Made by a program: the position numbers and the translations under genes
Source: Anaerolineaceae bacterium
GTDB taxonomy: Bacteria; Chloroflexota; Anaerolineae; Anaerolineales; Anaerolineaceae
NCBI GenBank assembly: GCA_016927865.1
Contig: JAFGLU010000066.1
Location: 1 to 33,207, forward strand
DNA length: 33,207 nucleotides
Direction of reading: 5' to 3'
The notes under the pieces: model-generated
Seen by the model: the letters and a program-made list of their open reading frames with translations, nothing else
What the model was told of the DNA's origin: nothing
The model's database searches: none
Shown here: positions 21,732-33,099 of the stretch, in pieces
How positions within the stretch are numbered: position 1 is the stretch's first letter
How the letters are laid out: each line of letters starts with the position of its first letter

Positions 21732-24461
21732 ATGAAACGCATCACCTGGGCGGCAGTATTGCGGGTTATGGTTGTGGTGATGTGTCTGGTGGGCCTGTCC
21801 GTGCCGGCCTCGCGCGTAGAAGCGGATGAATCTGGCGAAGCGCTCTTTATCTACCTGCAGGCGGGCTCCTTTGACCCTTTGACCGCTTCTCCGTCTATCC
21901 TCCCGGAGTTAAGCTATAACGCTGTGGAGATTGAACAGACCGGAACCTACCTGCTGCAGTTCACAGGCCCGGTGCTGGATGAGTGGAAAGCGGCCGTTGA
22001 AGCCGCCGGCGGCCAAATCGGCCCCTATATCCCCGACTACGCCTTCCTGGTGTACCTGGACGGCGCAGCAAAATCGGCTGTCAGTAGCTTGCCCTTCGTG
22101 CGCTGGGTGGGGCCTTACCAACCGGCCTACAAGCTGGCCCCCTGGGTCGATTTCAGCGAGCGCAGTTACCGCGTCATTTTGGCTCCCTGGGCCAACAAGC
22201 AGCAGGCCAGGCAAGGGCTTTCGACCTTGTCTTCTTCGCTTACCGAACAGGCCGACGGCTACTCGGCCGTCCTGGACGAAAAGGGCATCCGCGGCGCAGC
22301 TATGCGTCCCGAGGTGCTGTGGATCGAGCCGATTTACCTGCAAGAACTGCACAACGATATTGGCGGTGGCACGATTATGGGCGGCGACACCGCCAACACC
22401 CGCGGCTATGATGGCGCGGGCATCGAGATCGCCGTCACCGACACCGGCCTGGATACCGGCGATGCGTCCACCATCCACTTGGACTTTGCCGGGCGCATTG
22501 GCAACATCAGCTCCTGGCCGGTGCAGAAAACCAACTGGGGTTGTGGACTGCCGAGTAACGCTGGGGCCGATGACGGTGCGGCAGACACGATCAGCGGCCA
22601 CGGCACCCACGTGACCGGCTCGGTGGCCGGTGATGGCACCCGCTCCAGCGGGCTGATCAAAGGGATAGCTTCTGAAGCAGTCATCAACTTTCAGGCGGTA
22701 GAACAATTTACCGATTGGCCTTCAGGCTGTTATTCTGATGGACATTATCTGACCGGCATCCCCGACGATGTGCGCCTGCTGCTCAACGAGGTCTACGGTT
22801 GGGGCGCGCGCGTCCAGAATAACAGTTGGGGTGGTGGGGAGTACGGCGAGTATGACCAGCAAGCTTCTTACTTCGACGATTTCATTCACAGCCACCCCGA
22901 TATGACCGTGGTGGTTTCGGCCGGCAACGACGGCGTGGATGTAAATGACGACGGCTATGTCGATCTGAATTCAATCACTTCCCCGGCCACGGCAAAGAAT
23001 GTGATCACGATCGGCGCTTCGGATAACGAGCGTGCCTCGGGTGGAATCGCTACTGTTACCTGGCAGGTCTATTGGGATTTTGATGTACCCCCAACCAGTA
23101 ATGACTTGACCTCGGACAGCCGCGAGGAACTGGCTGCCTTCAGCAGCCGCGGTCCTATGAACGATGGGCGCATCAAGCCCGACCTGGTAGCCCCAGGCAC
23201 CAACATTCTCTCCACCAAGTCCAGCCAATCTATAGCTTCGGGGTGGGGCGCCTACAATCCCTACTACCTGTATATGGGCGGCACTTCGATGGCTTCGCCG
23301 CTCTCCGCCGGGGCCGCCACCGCGGTGCGGGACTTTTTGATGTCCAATGGCATTGCCAACCCAAGCGCCGCGCTCATCAAAGCCACCCTAATCAACAGCG
23401 CTGTCGATATCGCCGGTTATGGCAACACCAGCTACGAGGCCGGTCAGCCCATTCCCAACATGCACGAGGGCTGGGGGCGCATCAACGTGGCTGAAGCCAC
23501 CAAACCGCTGGTGCGCCGCTTTGTGAATAACACTACCGGCCTGAGCACCACCGGGACTGCTACCTATACCTATCAAGTGAATGCCGGAGCACCCTTCAAG
23601 GTCAGCCTGGCCTGGAGCGACCCCGATGCAGCCGCTTTGGCGGCCAAGACACTGGTAAATGATCTCAACCTGACCGTTACTGCTCCGGGTGGCGCTGTTG
23701 TTTATAAGGGAAATGTATTTGCAAACGGTTGGTCAACCACCGGTGGATCGGCTGACACGGTCAACAATGCTGAGAACGTCTATGTCCAATCTCCCACGGC
23801 AGGCACCTGGACGGTCACCGTCACCGGCGCTAACATTCCCCAAGGTCCCCAGCCCTTTGGACTGGTGGTCAACGCCAATTTCGGGCAGATCGATTTTGAC
23901 TATGCTACCTACCTGCCTTCAATCATGCGCGCCGCACCTGAGACTGTTGTGATCAACGGCGACTTTGAAAGCGGCCCCGAGGTGGGTTGGACTGAATCTT
24001 CAGTGCAGGGACAAAGAGTGGTTCGGACTGCTGGCTGGTTCGCTCCTGCGCACGGTGGCTCATGGTTGGCCTGGCTGGGCGGTGACTTTAATGAAGCCGC
24101 GGTTCTCTCCCAAACACTCACCATTCAATCTGGAACGTCTGTCTTGAGCTACTGGTATCGGATTACTTCAACAGATTCTTGCGGTTACGATTACTTCAGT
24201 GTCAAAATTGGTTCTTCTACCGTATACACACATAACCTTTGTTCGCCCAACGCCACCGATGGATGGGTGAACAAGAAAATAGACCTGAGCGCCTATGCTG
24301 GACAGACGGTATCCCTGGGCTTTGAAGTAACGACCAACGAATCACTAAACAGCAACTTGTTCCTGGATGACGTAACCTTTGTAGCAACTCTAGCCGATGT
24401 GGTAACTGCGCCTGAGGCGTTGCCGGTTGAGTTCAATGCCGCCGCCCCAGACCGGCGTTAG
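21732..24461 (+). CDS. Secreted KP-43-like subtilase (S8) with C-terminal jelly-roll domain
   Basis: 909-residue exported serine protease. A signal peptide covers about 1-30 (hydrophobic core VLRVMVVVMCLVGLSVPASR), and a propeptide-like region spans about 35-205. The catalytic domain has Asp237 (VTDTGLD), His290 (SGHGTHVTGSVAGD), oxyanion Asn399 (VVSAGND) and Ser519 (GGTSMASP). Residues about 605-720 (VSLAWSDPDA, LVNDLNLTVTAP, NAENVYV, GPQPFGLVV) match the beta-barrel domain of Bacillus KP-43-type proteases. After the linker ATYLPSIMR comes a jelly-roll (VINGDFESG to LFLDDVTF), probably carbohydrate- or surface-binding. The start is fixed by GGAGG 4 nt before ATG 21732; a TTG five codons earlier is less likely. 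Its likely role is extracellular protein breakdown. Confidence 0.92.
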   Translation: MKRITWAAVLRVMVVVMCLVGLSVPASRVEADESGEALFIYLQAGSFDPLTASPSILPELSYNAVEIEQTGTYLLQFTGPVLDEWKAAVEAAGGQIGPYIPDYAFLVYLDGAAKSAVSSLPFVRWVGPYQPAYKLAPWVDFSERSYRVILAPWANKQQARQGLSTLSSSLTEQADGYSAVLDEKGIRGAAMRPEVLWIEPIYLQELHNDIGGGTIMGGDTANTRGYDGAGIEIAVTDTGLDTGDASTIHLDFAGRIGNISSWPVQKTNWGCGLPSNAGADDGAADTISGHGTHVTGSVAGDGTRSSGLIKGIASEAVINFQAVEQFTDWPSGCYSDGHYLTGIPDDVRLLLNEVYGWGARVQNNSWGGGEYGEYDQQASYFDDFIHSHPDMTVVVSAGNDGVDVNDDGYVDLNSITSPATAKNVITIGASDNERASGGIATVTWQVYWDFDVPPTSNDLTSDSREELAAFSSRGPMNDGRIKPDLVAPGTNILSTKSSQSIASGWGAYNPYYLYMGGTSMASPLSAGAATAVRDFLMSNGIANPSAALIKATLINSAVDIAGYGNTSYEAGQPIPNMHEGWGRINVAEATKPLVRRFVNNTTGLSTTGTATYTYQVNAGAPFKVSLAWSDPDAAALAAKTLVNDLNLTVTAPGGAVVYKGNVFANGWSTTGGSADTVNNAENVYVQSPTAGTWTVTVTGANIPQGPQPFGLVVNANFGQIDFDYATYLPSIMRAAPETVVINGDFESGPEVGWTESSVQGQRVVRTAGWFAPAHGGSWLAWLGGDFNEAAVLSQTLTIQSGTSVLSYWYRITSTDSCGYDYFSVKIGSSTVYTHNLCSPNATDGWVNKKIDLSAYAGQTVSLGFEVTTNESLNSNLFLDDVTFVATLADVVTAPEALPVEFNAAAPDRR

Positions 24462-24486
24462 TGCAATCGAATTCGTCCTTTTTCCC

Positions 24487-24515
24487 CGGCAGGGCGCGAT
24501 TACCGCGCCCTGCCG
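24487..24515. terminator. Strong hairpin after the subtilase gene
   Basis: CGGCAGGGCGCG (24487-24498) pairs perfectly with 24504-24515 around ATTAC, 25 nt past the stop. There is no T tract on either side of the right kind, so termination is plausible but not textbook. The remaining gap to 24659 shows no clear promoter. Confidence 0.5.
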
Positions 24516-24659
24516 CATATCCCCCTCTCCCACCTTGCGTTTTTATTAAGCCGCAAGTGTGGCGATTCACCTGGTTTTATGGCACAATAACACTGTGACC
24601 GGGTAGGCCAATTTTCCAAAGTTCGCCCGGATGGCTAATCCTGTAAATAAAGAGGCAGC

Positions 24660-25127
24660 ATGGCTCCCCAGAGCGAAGGTATCATTTTATTAGTAGAAGA
24701 CAACCCTGATGACGAGATTCTCACCCTGCGCGCCATCTCTAAAAAACGCATTGCCAACCCGGTGGTAGTGGTGCGTGACGGGCGCGAGGCGCTGGACTAT
24801 ATGTTTGGCGAGGGAATCTATCATGAGCGCGACACCCGCGACCTGCCCGCCGTCATCCTCCTCGATCTCAAGCTTCCCAAAGTGGACGGATTAGAAGTGC
24901 TGCGCGCCTTGCGCATTCACCCCCTCACCCGTGTAGTGCCCATCGTTGTGTTGACCACGTCTAATGAAGATCAGGATATTGTCAAAAGCTATTCTTTTGG
25001 GGCGAACAGCTATGTTCGCAAACCCGTTGACTTTGAGCAGTTCACCGAGGCGGTTGGACAGTTAGGCATGTACTGGCTGCTCACCAATGAGCCTCCCCCC
25101 AACCCTCCTGCGGAATCGCCGGAATAA
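24660..25127 (+). CDS. Single-domain response regulator (Rcp1/CheY-like)
   Basis: 155-residue stand-alone receiver. Acidic pocket VEDNPDDE, phospho-acceptor Asp69 in VILLDLKLPK, Thr switch at VVLTTS, and Lys121 in YVRKPVDF. The insertion after helix 2 (ALDYMFGEGIYHERDTRDLP) is typical of the Rcp1-like regulators that partner phytochrome-type and other PAS/GAF histidine kinases. There is no output domain, so it probably shuttles phosphate or binds a partner. It starts behind AGAGG (24650-24654) and is followed after 17 nt by the sensor kinase, its likely partner. The last residues (NEPPPNPPAESPE) are a proline-rich tail. Confidence 0.9.
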   Translation: MAPQSEGIILLVEDNPDDEILTLRAISKKRIANPVVVVRDGREALDYMFGEGIYHERDTRDLPAVILLDLKLPKVDGLEVLRALRIHPLTRVVPIVVLTTSNEDQDIVKSYSFGANSYVRKPVDFEQFTEAVGQLGMYWLLTNEPPPNPPAESPE

Positions 25128-25144
25128 CCCGCGTTAGGATTTTT

Positions 25145-28100
25145 GTGATGGGAAAGCATGTCGGAAACTGGCAGCGGCTGGCCGGGTGGAAAATTCTCCT
25201 GGTTTGTGGGCTGGCTGGGCTGTTAGCCTGGCCCCCGCCCATTGCCACATCCGCTCAGCCTGCACCCTATCAGGTGCTGCTCATCAACTCTTACCATTCC
25301 GGCCTCACCTGGGCCGATGAGGGTATTCAGGGCGTGCGCTCGGCCTTGCCTGCCGAAGCCGAAGTGTACATTGAATATTTGGATACCAAGCGCATCAACA
25401 CCCGCGAGTATCTGGATTTGATGGCCCAACTCTTGACTGAAAAATACCAGGGCAAGCGCTTCGATGTTGTTGTCACCCTCGATGATGACGCTTTCAACTT
25501 TGCCCTGGCTTACGGCGAAAGCTTGTTTCCCCAGATTCCGGTAGTTTTTTCGGGAGTCAACTACTTTGACCCTCAACTGCTTCAAAATTACCCCCTCATT
25601 ACCGGTGTGGTGGACCAAATCGAATTTGAAGCCAACCTCGACCTGGCTTTGAGCCTATACCCGGATGCAGGCGCCATTGTGGTCATCACCGATCGCACCT
25701 CCAACGGCGTCATCAACCGCCACGTGTTCGAAATGCTGGCTGCGTCCGGAAAGTATGTGCCAGAATTCATCTTCCTGGATGACGGCGCGGGATTATCCCT
25801 GAACGAAATGCTGGAAAAGCTGCGCGCCGTCCCCCAAGGCAGCATCATCTACTTTTCCGATTTTTACCAGGACGGCAGCGGGCCTGTTTTGGAGCCGGAG
25901 GTGGTCATGCCTCAGGTCTCAGCCGCAGCGCCTGGGCCGGTGTTCGTTCACCGTTCTATGTACCTGGGCTACGGCGCGTTAGGTGGCAAGGTCGCTTCCG
26001 GCGTTTCACAGGGCGCTCTGGCCGGCAGCATGGCTGCTCGAATTCTGGCCGGCGAGCCGGCGCAAAACATCCCAGTTCAATATGAAGGCGCCAATTATTA
26101 TGCTTTTGATCTGCTGCAGATGGAGCGCTGGAAGATCTCTCGCCAGAACCTGCCCCCAGATTCGACGTATATCAACGAACGAATTGCTTTTAACCGCCAG
26201 TACCGGAACGTATTGCTGGGGGTTGGTCTTTTTATCATTTTGCAGACGGCTATCATCGGCGGGTTGCTGCTGAATATTCGCACCCGGCGGCGAGCGCAGG
26301 CCGCGCTGCGCCGCAGTGAAGAACGCATGAACTGGGTGCTGGCGGGAATTCGGGATGCATATTGGGATTGGAACGTCGCCGAAGGGGGGTTCTTCGTCAG
26401 CCCGCTGCTGCAAGACATGCTCGGATACCCGATTGAATTTCACACCGCCAGCTCCTACCCCTGGGAATTCTTGGTGCCGCCTGCGGAGCGAACGCTGGTG
26501 CGCGAGATGATCGATGACCACCTGGCGGGCAAAACCGATCAGTTCCGCTACGAGAGTCGGGTGACAAACGCCAAAGGCGAGGAACGTTGGATTTTGACCC
26601 GCGGTCGGGTGGTGGAGCGAGACTCCTCCGGCAAACCCCTGCGCGCCGCAGGCACCATGAGCGATATCACCGGGCGCAAGCGGGCCGACCTGGCCATGCA
26701 GTCCATCTTGAAGGGCACATCGGGTCAGTGGGGAGAAAGTTTCTTCCAATCGCTCGTGCTCGAATTGACCGCCACACTGAACATGCGCTACGGATTGGTG
26801 GGGGTTGTGACGCCCGGCAAGCCAGGGACCATTTCGACCCTGGCGTATTGTGAAAATGGCGAGGTGCGTGAGAACTTGGCCTACAACCTGGAAGGTTCGC
26901 CTTCCGGGACAGTGTTCAATAACGAACTACACGTCTACCCAGATAACCTGACGGCCTTGTTCCCCAAGGATGTTGGCCTGGTGGACATGGAAGTCGTCAG
27001 CTACATCGGTGTGCCGCTGTTCAGCCGCTCGGGCAAGCCCTTGGGCGTGATGGCTCTGCTGGATGATCAGCCCATCCAGAATGATCAAATTGCTCGTTGG
27101 CTGGTAAGTGCCTTTGCTAACCGGGCCGCGGGCGAAATTGAGCGCTTGCAGAGCGAACGGGCCCTGCGCGAAAGCGAGCAGCGCTGGCAGTTTGCCCTGG
27201 AAGGCTCGGGCGATGGCGTTTGGGACTGGGATTTGATCACCGGGTCGGCCAGCTTCTCCCGCCGCTTCAGGGAGTTGCTGGGCTTTTCGGAAGATGAAAT
27301 GCCCAATGTGCTGTCCGATTGGTCTTCGCGTGTGCACTCCGATGACCTGACGAGGGTGATGGATGCGCACGAGCGCCACTGGCGCGGTGAGACCGAAACG
27401 ATGGTTGTTGAATATCGCATGCGCTGCAAAGACGGTAGCTATAAATGGATGATGGCACGCGGCAAGGTGATTGAATTTGAGCCGAATGGCAAGCCCCGGC
27501 GCATGGTTGGCACCAACCAGGATATCACCGATCGCAAGAACACCGAACGAGCGCTCACCGAGAGTTTCGTGCGTTACCAGACGCTGTTCACCCGCATGAG
27601 CGAAGGCTGCGCGCTGCACGAACTGGTCTACGACTCCAAGAAAACCCCGATCAATTACCGCGCATTGGATGTCAACCCGGCTTATGAGCGTATACTTGGA
27701 TTTTCGCGCGAGAAGGTTGTGGGCGAGCTGGCCGACAAGGCTTTCGGCGTTTCGTCGCCGCCCTTCTTGAAGGAGTTTTGCCGCGTGGCAATGACCGGCG
27801 AGCCGACCTCGCTGGACGTGCACTTCCCTGGCATGGACAAACACCTTTTGATCTCAGCCTTTTCCCCAAAACCCGATCAATTTGCCGTGGTCTTTTCAGA
27901 CGAAACCGATCGGTATAAGACGAACGCCTTGCTGGATCAGGAGCGCATCTTACTGCGCACGGTGATCGACAATCTGCCCGATTCGGTTTACGCCAAAGAC
28001 TTAAATCTGCGTAAAACGCTGGTGAACACCGCTGAAGCGCGCTTGATGGGCCTTTCCAGCGATGAAGAAGCCATTGGCAAGGATGATTACGCGGTATATC

Positions 28101-29047
28101 CCAGCGAGCGCGCCGACGAGTTCAAACGCCACGACCTGGTGGTGCTAAATAACGGTATGCCGGTTCTCAATGTTGAAGAGATCGTCGAGCTTGCTTCGGG
28201 CGAAATACGCTGGTTGCTCACCTCCAAACTTCCCTTGCGGGATGGCGAAGGTAAGATTGTGGGATTGGTAGGCATTGGCCGCGACATTACCGAACGGAAA
28301 CGCGCCGAGGAGGAGATCCTGCGCTTGAACGCCGATCTGGAGCGTCGGGTGAACGAGCGCACGGCGGAGTTGCTGGAAGCAAACAGAGAGCTGGAAGCCT
28401 TTTCCTATTCAGTTTCTCATGATTTGCGCGCCCCGTTGCGCAGCCTGGACGGTTTCAGTCATGCCTTGCTAGAAGATTATAATGAACTTTTGGATGACAC
28501 CGGCAAAGACTACCTGCGCCGGATTCGCGCTTCTAGCCAGCGCATGTCCGAACTGATTGACTCGCTGCTCAAACTGTCGCGCATCACCCGCGCCGAGCTG
28601 CGCCGGGTGCCGGTCAACTTGAGTGAAATTGCCCACTCTATAGCCGCCGACTTACATGACCGCCAGCCCGATCGACAGGTTGAGTGGAAGTTTGAAGAAG
28701 GCATCATCGTGGAGGCCGACCCCGGCCTGATGCGCAGCGCCATCTCTAACTTACTCGAAAATGCCTGGAAGTTCACCAGCAAGCACCCCAGTGCTCGGAT
28801 CGAACTGGGACGCGACGGCAGGCAAGGACAGGATGTGATCTATGTTCACGACGATGGCGCCGGCTTTGATATGACTTATTCCCAGAAATTGTTTGGGGCG
28901 TTTCAGCGCATGCACACCGCGCAAGAATTTGAAGGCACCGGCATCGGTCTGGCGGTCGTCAACCGCATCATCCGCCGCCACGGCGGGCAGGTGTGGATTG
29001 AGAGCGCGGTAGAAGGCGGAACCACCGTTTACTTTACGCTGGCTTGA
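25145..29047 (+). CDS. Multi-PAS/GAF sensor histidine kinase with extracytoplasmic substrate-binding-like domain
   Basis: 1300-residue membrane sensor kinase. An N-terminal signal/anchor covers about 14-30 (WKILLVCGLAGLLAW). It is followed by an ABC-transporter substrate-binding-protein-like domain (about 42-335; VLLINSYHSGLTWADEGIQG, VVVTLDDDAFNFAL, IPVVFSGVNYFD), then a membrane helix (about 356-377). Inside the cell come PAS (about 392-512), GAF (about 525-668), PAS (about 675-798), a degenerate PAS (about 805-925), PAS (about 935-1052) and a coiled coil. The kinase core has His1092 (SVSHDLRAPLRS), N box NLLENAWKF (1202-1210), and G boxes DDGAGFD and GTGIGLA. The ligand is unknown. GTG 25145 is immediately followed by ATG 25148; either may be the start. 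It is probably co-transcribed with the flanking response regulators. Confidence 0.92.
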   Translation: MMGKHVGNWQRLAGWKILLVCGLAGLLAWPPPIATSAQPAPYQVLLINSYHSGLTWADEGIQGVRSALPAEAEVYIEYLDTKRINTREYLDLMAQLLTEKYQGKRFDVVVTLDDDAFNFALAYGESLFPQIPVVFSGVNYFDPQLLQNYPLITGVVDQIEFEANLDLALSLYPDAGAIVVITDRTSNGVINRHVFEMLAASGKYVPEFIFLDDGAGLSLNEMLEKLRAVPQGSIIYFSDFYQDGSGPVLEPEVVMPQVSAAAPGPVFVHRSMYLGYGALGGKVASGVSQGALAGSMAARILAGEPAQNIPVQYEGANYYAFDLLQMERWKISRQNLPPDSTYINERIAFNRQYRNVLLGVGLFIILQTAIIGGLLLNIRTRRRAQAALRRSEERMNWVLAGIRDAYWDWNVAEGGFFVSPLLQDMLGYPIEFHTASSYPWEFLVPPAERTLVREMIDDHLAGKTDQFRYESRVTNAKGEERWILTRGRVVERDSSGKPLRAAGTMSDITGRKRADLAMQSILKGTSGQWGESFFQSLVLELTATLNMRYGLVGVVTPGKPGTISTLAYCENGEVRENLAYNLEGSPSGTVFNNELHVYPDNLTALFPKDVGLVDMEVVSYIGVPLFSRSGKPLGVMALLDDQPIQNDQIARWLVSAFANRAAGEIERLQSERALRESEQRWQFALEGSGDGVWDWDLITGSASFSRRFRELLGFSEDEMPNVLSDWSSRVHSDDLTRVMDAHERHWRGETETMVVEYRMRCKDGSYKWMMARGKVIEFEPNGKPRRMVGTNQDITDRKNTERALTESFVRYQTLFTRMSEGCALHELVYDSKKTPINYRALDVNPAYERILGFSREKVVGELADKAFGVSSPPFLKEFCRVAMTGEPTSLDVHFPGMDKHLLISAFSPKPDQFAVVFSDETDRYKTNALLDQERILLRTVIDNLPDSVYAKDLNLRKTLVNTAEARLMGLSSDEEAIGKDDYAVYPSERADEFKRHDLVVLNNGMPVLNVEEIVELASGEIRWLLTSKLPLRDGEGKIVGLVGIGRDITERKRAEEEILRLNADLERRVNERTAELLEANRELEAFSYSVSHDLRAPLRSLDGFSHALLEDYNELLDDTGKDYLRRIRASSQRMSELIDSLLKLSRITRAELRRVPVNLSEIAHSIAADLHDRQPDRQVEWKFEEGIIVEADPGLMRSAISNLLENAWKFTSKHPSARIELGRDGRQGQDVIYVHDDGAGFDMTYSQKLFGAFQRMHTAQEFEGTGIGLAVVNRIIRRHGGQVWIESAVEGGTTVYFTLA

Positions 29048-29058
29048 GGAGAGACAAC

Positions 29059-30414
29059 ATGGATTTGAAGGTGTTGATAATTGAAGATTCACCCGATGAT
29101 CTGGAGCTGCTGCTGATCGAGCTGCGCCGCGGCGGATATACACCGCAGTACCGCTGTGTGGTCAACCGCATGGATATGGAGCAAGCGCTGGATGAACAGG
29201 AATGGGATTTGATCCTCTCGGATTATTCCTTGCCTGCTTTCAGCGGCCCTGCCGCGTTGGAGGTGTGGAAGAAACGCGACCTCGATATCCCCTTCATCGT
29301 CGTTTCGGGGATGATCGGTGAGGAGACAGCCGTAGAGATGATGAAAGCCGGAGCCAGCGATTACCTGATGAAAGGCCGCCTGGCCCGTCTTGCGCCGGCC
29401 ATTGATCGCGAGCTGCGCGAAACGCAGACTCGCCGCGAGCGCCGTATTGCTGAGGCTTCTCTGCGCCAGAGCGAACAAAAATTCTCTCTCTTCATGGATG
29501 TGATCCCGGTTCAGGTGTTCATCGTTGATCAAAACCACCACCTGATGTATGCCAACCGCATGGCCCAGAATCTGCTGCCCGGTAGGGAGCTGCATGGCGC
29601 GCAGCCGATGGAGTTGTTTGCGCCCGAGCTATCCGAGAAATCAGAGGAGGCATACCGGAGGATATTGGATGGCGAGGTGTTTCGCAACTTGCAATCGGTG
29701 GATATGGAAGACGGTAAGCACACTTTGGAAGTGCTCATGTTCCCCATTCCGGGCGGACAGGCCGGAAACCTGGTGGGAGGCATCGGGCTGGATGTGACCG
29801 AGCGCTTGCGCTCTGAGCAGGCCATCAAGCAGGCCAACCAGGAGCTGGCCCATGCCTATGATGCCACACTGCAGGGCTGGTCACGCGCATTGGAACTGTG
29901 GGAATCGGAGACCGCCGGGCACAGCCAGCGGGTGGTGTCGATGACCCTGGAACTGGCCCATGCGCTGGGTGTGTCGGATGAGGACCTGGTTCACCTGCGC
30001 CGCGGCGCTTTACTGCACGATATCGGCAAGATGGGTGTGCCGGATTCGATTTTGCGCAAGCCCGGCCCGCTTAGCTCAGACGAGTGGGTGGTCATGCGCA
30101 TGCATCCCACCTTTGCCAACCAGGTCCTCGAACCGATTGATTTTTTGGGTAGGGCCCGCGAAATCCCCTACAGTCACCACGAACGATGGGACGGCTCCGG
30201 TTACCCGCAAGGATTGTCTGGCGAAGACATTCCCCTGGGAGCGCGGATTTTTGCCGTCATCGACGTGTGGGATGCGCTCATCTCCACCCGTCCCTACCGC
30301 CCGGCCTGGTCCCACGCCGCTGCCCGCGCCTACATCCAGGAGCAGTCCGGCAAGCAGTTCGACCCCCGTGTGGTCGGCGCCTTCCTGGCCATGCTCGAAA
30401 AGAAGGGCACTTAG
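29059..30414 (+). CDS. REC-PAS-HD-GYP cyclic-di-GMP phosphodiesterase
   Basis: 451-residue response regulator. The receiver spans about 1-120, with acidic Asp10, Asp13 and Asp14, phospho-acceptor Asp55 (LSDYSLPAFSG) and Lys105 (YLMKGR). A PAS domain spans about 136-250. The HD-GYP domain (about 265-451) has His288 in TAGHSQRV, LLHDIGK with His320-Asp321, MHPTFANQ with His349, SHHERWDGSGYPQG with the GYP triplet at 381-383, and DVWDALIS. All metal ligands expected for an active enzyme appear present, so it should hydrolyse cyclic-di-GMP under control of phosphorylation, most likely by the preceding kinase. ATG 29059 has GAGGAG 7 nt upstream and lies 11 nt after the kinase stop. Its likely outputs are surface behaviour, biofilm or exopolysaccharide production. 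Confidence 0.93.
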   Translation: MDLKVLIIEDSPDDLELLLIELRRGGYTPQYRCVVNRMDMEQALDEQEWDLILSDYSLPAFSGPAALEVWKKRDLDIPFIVVSGMIGEETAVEMMKAGASDYLMKGRLARLAPAIDRELRETQTRRERRIAEASLRQSEQKFSLFMDVIPVQVFIVDQNHHLMYANRMAQNLLPGRELHGAQPMELFAPELSEKSEEAYRRILDGEVFRNLQSVDMEDGKHTLEVLMFPIPGGQAGNLVGGIGLDVTERLRSEQAIKQANQELAHAYDATLQGWSRALELWESETAGHSQRVVSMTLELAHALGVSDEDLVHLRRGALLHDIGKMGVPDSILRKPGPLSSDEWVVMRMHPTFANQVLEPIDFLGRAREIPYSHHERWDGSGYPQGLSGEDIPLGARIFAVIDVWDALISTRPYRPAWSHAAARAYIQEQSGKQFDPRVVGAFLAMLEKKGT

Positions 30415-30419
30415 TATTC

Positions 30420-30474
30420 TCAAACGAACAAAAAAGCCCGCGCACCGCGCGGGCTTTTTTGTTCGTTTGATTTT

Positions 30475-30475
<1 letters not shown>
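30420..30475. terminator. Bidirectional terminator, perfect 24-bp stem
   Basis: Bases 30420-30443 are exactly the reverse complement of 30447-30470, with ACC as the loop. Inner GCCCGCGC/GCGCGGGC is flanked by an A run and a T run, giving a U tract on both strands. It serves the HD-GYP gene and, in the opposite direction, metY, whose stop is at 30475-30477. Confidence 0.92.
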
Positions 30476-32713
<2,238 letters not shown>

Positions 32714-32771
32714 AGTTCTCCCTCCGCAATTACATAGGGCTAAAAAATGGTTGATTGAGCGGCGTCCGGAA

Positions 32772-32829
32772 GGGGATTGCTCCCCGGCTGCCTTGCCCTT
32801 GTTCCTTTTGCTTTACAATGAACAAGGGC
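32772..32829 (-). other. Two further stem-loops in the metA leader
   Basis: Between the attenuator and the metA ribosome site the leader holds GCCCTTGTTC/GAACAAGGGC (32795-32804 with 32820-32829, 15-nt loop) and GGGGA/TCCCC (32772-32785). They lie outside the riboswitch fold and have no T tract. They may protect mRNA or be neutral. Confidence 0.5.
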
Positions 32830-32843
32830 TTAGCAGCTACAAC

Positions 32844-32875
32844 AAAAAAACCTCTTCCGTGAAACAAGAAGAGGT
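32844..32875 (-). terminator. Attenuator terminator of the SAM-I riboswitch
   Basis: On the minus strand ACCTCTTC (32875-32868) pairs with GAAGAGGT (32857-32850) around a 10-nt loop and is followed by seven T (32850-32844). The 5' arm could alternatively pair with AGAAGT-type sequence at the end of the aptamer, giving the usual antiterminator. Confidence 0.85.
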
Positions 32876-32894
32876 CTGCATTTATTCGGCTAGA

Positions 32895-33003
<109 letters not shown>

Positions 33004-33026
33004 CACGCTATTCAGTTGTTCTGAAT

Positions 33027-33054
33027 AATATAGCATAAATAAATCAAAAATCAA
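33027..33054 (-). promoter_or_regulatory. Sigma70-type promoter of the metA-metY operon
   Basis: On the minus strand TTGATT (33054-33049) and TATATT (33032-33027) are 16 nt apart, with TGC just before the -10. Predicted transcription starts near 33020, about 18 nt before the riboswitch P1 stem. Confidence 0.7.
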
Positions 33055-33099
33055 GCCCCCAATTTACCAATTTTCGAAATTGCTTTTTTCCAAGGAGAA

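Noticed and set aside
24541..24600. Promoter for the response regulator near CACAAT (24583-24588)
   Set aside because: No acceptable -35 box lies 15-19 nt upstream, so I do not list it.
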